Origin: Dermatophilaceae bacterium
GTDB taxonomy: Bacteria; Actinomycetota; Actinomycetes; Actinomycetales; Dermatophilaceae
Direction: 5' to 3'
Length of the DNA stretch: 9,214 bases
Assembly (NCBI GenBank): GCA_013361975.1
Contig: JABFXB010000312.1
Span: 1 to 9,214 of the forward strand
In this document: piece by piece, positions 5,790 to 9,214 of the stretch
Position numbering within the stretch: position 1 is the stretch's first letter
Layout of the letters: each line of letters begins with the position of its first letter
Notes under the pieces: generated by a model
The model's database searches: none
The model's input: only the letters and a program-made list of their open reading frames with translations
Told to the model about the DNA's origin: nothing
Made by a program: the position numbers and the translations under genes

Positions 5790-8700
5790 ATGCAGCGCAT
5801 CGACGGCCACCTGGTCCTGAGCCCCACGGACCTCACCAAGCACGTCGCCTGCCCGCACGTCACCACCCTCGACCTCGAGGCGCTCGGGCAGCCGCGCGAC
5901 TGCGTCCGCGAGGTCCCCGCGGACGACGCGCTCAACCTCGTCTTCAGCAAGGGCCTCGAGCACGAGCGTGCCTTCCTGGCTCGGCTGCGCGACGAAGGCC
6001 GTGTCGTCGAGGACATCGCGCTCCTGGGCCTCAAGGGCGCGGACGCCGAGGCCGCAACCGTCGACACGATGCGGCGCGGCGTCGACGTCGTCTACCAGGC
6101 CACCTTCTTCGACGGGCACTGGGTCGGCCTCGCCGACTTCCTGCTGCGCGTCGACCTTCCCGAGGGCGAGAGCAGCGCCCTGGGGTCGTGGCGCTACGAC
6201 ATCGCCGACACCAAGCTCGCCCGCCGCCTCAAGGTGCCGGCGCTCCTGCAGATGGCGACGTATGCCGCCCGCCTCGAGACGCTCCAGGGCGTCCCCCCGC
6301 AGTGGCTCACGGTCGTCACGGGCGACAGCGAGCTGCACCCGTGGCGCCTCGTCGACGTCGCACCGTACGCCCGACGACGTCGCGAGGAGCTCGTCGACGC
6401 CGTCTCGTCGCCGCAGGCCACAGAGTCGGCCCGGGTCGCTCACTGCGGCCAGTGCCGCTGGAAGCAGCGGTGTGCTGACGAGTGGGAGGCTCGCGACGAC
6501 CTCGTTCTCGTGGCCGGCATGCGCCCCGACCACAGGGCTCGGCTCCGAGAGTCGGGCATCGACACGCTCGAGGCGCTCGCCGAGGCGAGTGAGGCCGCGG
6601 TGGCGGCTGCGCTGCCCGGCACACGCTCCGCGACCCGTGAGCGTCTCCACCAGCAGGCCCGGTTGCAGCTCGAGGAGCGCGAGACCAGGCAACCCCAGTT
6701 CCGTCTGGTCGAGCCGCCGTGGCTGGTCACGCGCGACCGCGACGGCACGGAGCGGCGGGTGCCCCGTGGGCTGGCGACGCTGCCGGCGCCCGACCTCGGT
6801 GACGTCTACCTCGACTTCGAGGGTGACCCGTGGGCCGAGGGCGGCGCCGGGCGCGAGTACCTCGCCGGCATCTGGACCCGGCAGGGGGAGTTCGTCGACT
6901 TCTGGGCGCACGACTTCGCCGCCGAGGGTCAGCTGACCACCGATCTCGTCGACTGGCTGACCGTGCGCTGGCGCGCCCACCCCGACATGCACATCTACCA
7001 CTACGCGCCCTACGAGACGACGGCCCTCAAGCGGCTCGTCAGCCAGCACGCGACTCGCGAGCACGAGCTCGACCAGCTGTTGCGCGCCGAGCGGTTCGTC
7101 GACCTCTACGCCGTGGTGCGCCAGGGCATTCGGATCAGCAAGGGCTCCTACTCCATCAAGAAGCTGGAGCAGTTCTACTGGGGTCACACGCGTGGCGCCG
7201 GCGACGCCGAAGGCGTGTCCGACGGATTGTCGTCCGTCGTGGAGTACGAGCGGTGGCTCGTCGGTCGCGACACGGGCTCGGCCGATCAGGCGATCCTCGA
7301 CGACATCCGTCGATACAACCAGGAGGACGTCGAGTCCACGCTGGCTCTTCACGACTGGCTGGAGGCGCGGCGCGACGAGCTCGTCGCGCGCGGTCACGAC
7401 ATCTCACGCCCTGTGGCAGGCGAGGCCCAGGAGATCGGCGAGGCCGAGCGGGCCGAGATCGCACTTGCCGAGCGGCTCGTCCACGAGGCCGAGGTCGCCG
7501 AGGAGGCAGGCGAGACCGGCCGGGCTCATGCGGCCGAGCTGCTCGCTGGCTGTGTCGGGTGGCACCGCCGTGAGGACCGCCCTGAATGGTGGGACTTCTT
7601 CTCCTACGCCGACCTCGAGCCCGACGAGCTCGTGGAGTCGAGTGGGGCGCTCGGTGCGCTCGCAGCGCCGGTGGAGGTCGGGAAGGTCAAGCAGTCGATC
7701 GTCTGGCGCTACACGTTCCCGCCCCAGGACTGCGCCCTCAAGCCGGGAGGCGCCGCGCTCGACGTCGACACGCGGCTTCGCGCCGGTGAGATCGTCGGCA
7801 TCGACCCCGTCGCCGGGTGGGTCGACGTCAAGCTCGGCAAGCGCACGCCCCCGCCCGCTGCCCGAGGTCTGATGGGTGACGGCCCCCTCAACAACCAGGT
7901 CATGCGCGACAGCATCCGCCGCACGGCCGAGGCGTTCCTCTCGGGGACCTCGACCCTCGGCGTACGCCTCGTCGAAGGGGTGGTACCTCCGGCCGACGTT
8001 CTCGCCGGCGCCCCGGGTGAGTCGGCCTCCGACGTGGTCGTGCGGGTCGGCGCGCAGCTCGGCGGCTCGGTGCTGGCCGTGCAGGGACCGCCCGGCGCAG
8101 GCAAGACCTACGCAGGCGCCCACCTCATCCGCAGGCTTCTCGACGACGGTCTCACGGTGGGCGTGACCGGGCTGTCGCACAACGTCATCCGCAAGGTCCT
8201 CGACGAGGTGGGCCGTCCCGCGCTGCATCGCCGCAGTGGTGACGACCCCGAGCTCGCAGCGCCCGACGGTGCCTCCACCGAGGCGCCCGTCGACGGGGTC
8301 ACCGAGTCGCTGGTCCGGCTCGCGAGCAACAACGAGGTCGCAGCCGCGCTCGCGTCGGGCAGTGCCAACCTCGTCGGCGGCACCGCGTGGCTGTGGTCGC
8401 GCGAGGAGCTCGCCGAGGCCGTGGACGTGCTCGTCATCGACGAGGCAGGTCAGTTCAGCCTCGCCAACGCGGTCGCGGTCTCGCAGGCCGCGAGGTCGCT
8501 CGTGCTGCTCGGCGACCCGCAGCAGCTCCAGCAGCCGACCAAGGCGGTGCACCCGTATGGCGCCGGGGTCTCGGTGCTCGAGCACCTCATCGGCGAGCAC
8601 GACGTCATCCCGGCCGACCGCGGTGTCTTCCTCGACCGCACCTGGCGCATGCACCCCGACATCACGGGCTTCGTCTCCGAGCTCGCCTACGAGGGCCAGC

Positions 8701-9214
8701 TCCTGAGCGCCGAGCCCGATGCGACCCAGGACCTCTCGCGCGTGGACGTCCGCGCGCCGGGCGCCCTGTCCGGCACCGGACTTCGCTGGGTCCCGGTGCG
8801 CCACGTGCGGCCGGTCGACCAGGCGAGCGCCGAGGAGGCGGCCGTCGTGCGAGAGCTCGTCGACGACCTCCTGCGCGGCGAGTGGACCTCGAAGAGCGGT
8901 GCGAGTCAGGCCCTGACGCTCGACGACATCGTCGTGGTGGCCCCGTACAACGCCCATGTCGCGGAGCTGCGGACCGCATTGCCGGACGGGACCCACGTCG
9001 GCACGGTCGACAAGTTCCAGGGCCAGGAGGGCGCCGTCGTCATCTACTCGATGGGCAGCACGAGCGCCGCGCTCGCGCCTCGCGGTGTGTCGTTCCTCTA
9101 CGACCTCCACCGGCTGAACGTCGCGATCTCGCGCGCCAAGGCGATGGCCGTCGTGGTCGGCAGTCCGTTGCTCACCGACGCCGAGGTGCACACGCCGGAG
9201 GACCTGCGCGCGGT
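5790..9214 (+). CDS. TM0106-type RecB-like nuclease / RNase H-like / UPF1-type helicase fusion; 3' end beyond window
   Basis: The frame is open for 1,141 codons to the window edge. Three enzymatic parts are visible. (1) A Cas4/RecB-like nuclease (1-230): KGLEHE (54-59), GLADFLLR with D116, DTK (D140, K142) and QMATY (154-158). Cys21 with C219-x2-C222-x5-C228 should bind a 4Fe-4S cluster. (2) An RNase H-fold exonuclease-like domain (about 338-525): LDFEGDP (D342, E344), HYAPYE (404-409) and YNQEDV with D513. (3) A superfamily 1B helicase (about 750 onward): Walker A GPPGAGKT (766-773), DEAGQ (884-888), GDPQQL (908-913), RTWRMHP (950-956), DKFQGQE (1074-1080) and RLNVAISRAK (1108-1117). All three look catalytically intact, and only a short C-terminal piece should be missing. 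An acidic helical stretch and a beta-rich region (about 540-720) link parts 2 and 3. The family's cellular role is unsettled; DNA or RNA end processing is likely. The ATG at 5790 matches the usual family start, but the ribosome site is weak. Whether it belongs functionally with mcrBC is unknown. Confidence 0.9.
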   Translation, partial: MQRIDGHLVLSPTDLTKHVACPHVTTLDLEALGQPRDCVREVPADDALNLVFSKGLEHERAFLARLRDEGRVVEDIALLGLKGADAEAATVDTMRRGVDVVYQATFFDGHWVGLADFLLRVDLPEGESSALGSWRYDIADTKLARRLKVPALLQMATYAARLETLQGVPPQWLTVVTGDSELHPWRLVDVAPYARRRREELVDAVSSPQATESARVAHCGQCRWKQRCADEWEARDDLVLVAGMRPDHRARLRESGIDTLEALAEASEAAVAAALPGTRSATRERLHQQARLQLEERETRQPQFRLVEPPWLVTRDRDGTERRVPRGLATLPAPDLGDVYLDFEGDPWAEGGAGREYLAGIWTRQGEFVDFWAHDFAAEGQLTTDLVDWLTVRWRAHPDMHIYHYAPYETTALKRLVSQHATREHELDQLLRAERFVDLYAVVRQGIRISKGSYSIKKLEQFYWGHTRGAGDAEGVSDGLSSVVEYERWLVGRDTGSADQAILDDIRRYNQEDVESTLALHDWLEARRDELVARGHDISRPVAGEAQEIGEAERAEIALAERLVHEAEVAEEAGETGRAHAAELLAGCVGWHRREDRPEWWDFFSYADLEPDELVESSGALGALAAPVEVGKVKQSIVWRYTFPPQDCALKPGGAALDVDTRLRAGEIVGIDPVAGWVDVKLGKRTPPPAARGLMGDGPLNNQVMRDSIRRTAEAFLSGTSTLGVRLVEGVVPPADVLAGAPGESASDVVVRVGAQLGGSVLAVQGPPGAGKTYAGAHLIRRLLDDGLTVGVTGLSHNVIRKVLDEVGRPALHRRSGDDPELAAPDGASTEAPVDGVTESLVRLASNNEVAAALASGSANLVGGTAWLWSREELAEAVDVLVIDEAGQFSLANAVAVSQAARSLVLLGDPQQLQQPTKAVHPYGAGVSVLEHLIGEHDVIPADRGVFLDRTWRMHPDITGFVSELAYEGQLLSAEPDATQDLSRVDVRAPGALSGTGLRWVPVRHVRPVDQASAEEAAVVRELVDDLLRGEWTSKSGASQALTLDDIVVVAPYNAHVAELRTALPDGTHVGTVDKFQGQEGAVVIYSMGSTSAALAPRGVSFLYDLHRLNVAISRAKAMAVVVGSPLLTDAEVHTPEDLRA

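Noticed and set aside
5328..7397. Minus-strand open frame of 689 codons opposite the nuclease-helicase
   Set aside because: It is the antisense shadow of the RecB/RNase H part of the large plus-strand gene. It crosses two terminators and shows no domain.
7404..9191. Minus-strand open frame of 595 codons at the right end
   Set aside because: It lies opposite the helicase domain, whose motifs are all intact on the plus strand; the antisense product has no recognisable feature.
1..9214. CRISPR arrays, tRNA/rRNA genes, insertion sequences and attachment sites
   Set aside because: I looked for regularly spaced repeats, tRNA-like cloverleaf arms and 3' ends, transposase motifs and flanking inverted repeats, and saw none.

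Overview
This window is very GC-rich and its third codon positions are almost all G or C. Many long antisense frames are open only because of that bias. Codon use, Thr-rich lipoprotein linkers, terminator hairpins without U-tracts and the protein families present all suggest an actinobacterial chromosome. It looks most like a Micrococcales member such as the Intrasporangiaceae (Janibacter, Knoellia or Terrabacter type), but that placement is inference. I see no rRNA, tRNA, CRISPR array, transposase or phage gene.

Layout from left to right. (1) Bases 1-314, minus strand: the 5' part of a lipoprotein gene with a clean lipobox, cut by the window edge. (2) Bases 315-653: a divergent intergenic region with short palindromes and weak promoter candidates. 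(3) Bases 654-4746, plus strand: a two-gene McrBC-type (type IV, modification-dependent) restriction cassette. Its McrB is a 938-residue protein whose AAA+ GTPase domain is preceded by about 670 extra residues, including what looks like a duplicated module. Its McrC is a 410-residue PD-(D/E)xK nuclease with all key residues. (4) Bases 4771-5463: a small DoxX-type membrane protein gene. Its promoter appears to be overlaid by two matching 17-bp palindromes of the TACTAC/GTAGTA type. (5) Bases 5464-5789: two strong hairpin terminators and, on the minus strand, a 26-codon ORF that looks like an internally deleted glyoxalase/VOC gene. (6) Base 5790 to the right edge, plus strand: a large multidomain enzyme open past the window end. 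It joins a Cas4/RecB-like nuclease with an Fe-S cluster, an RNase H-fold exonuclease-like domain and a UPF1/DNA2-type SF1 helicase (TM0106 family).

How the genes may work together. McrB would use GTP hydrolysis to translocate DNA and drive cleavage by McrC at modified foreign DNA. The nuclease-helicase fusion could process DNA or RNA ends, either in defence or in repair. The DoxX gene has its own promoter and terminator and is probably an independent redox or stress function. The strongest points for follow-up are the McrB N-terminal architecture, the tandem operators at the DoxX promoter, the VOC gene remnant, and the triple-domain nuclease-helicase beside mcrBC.
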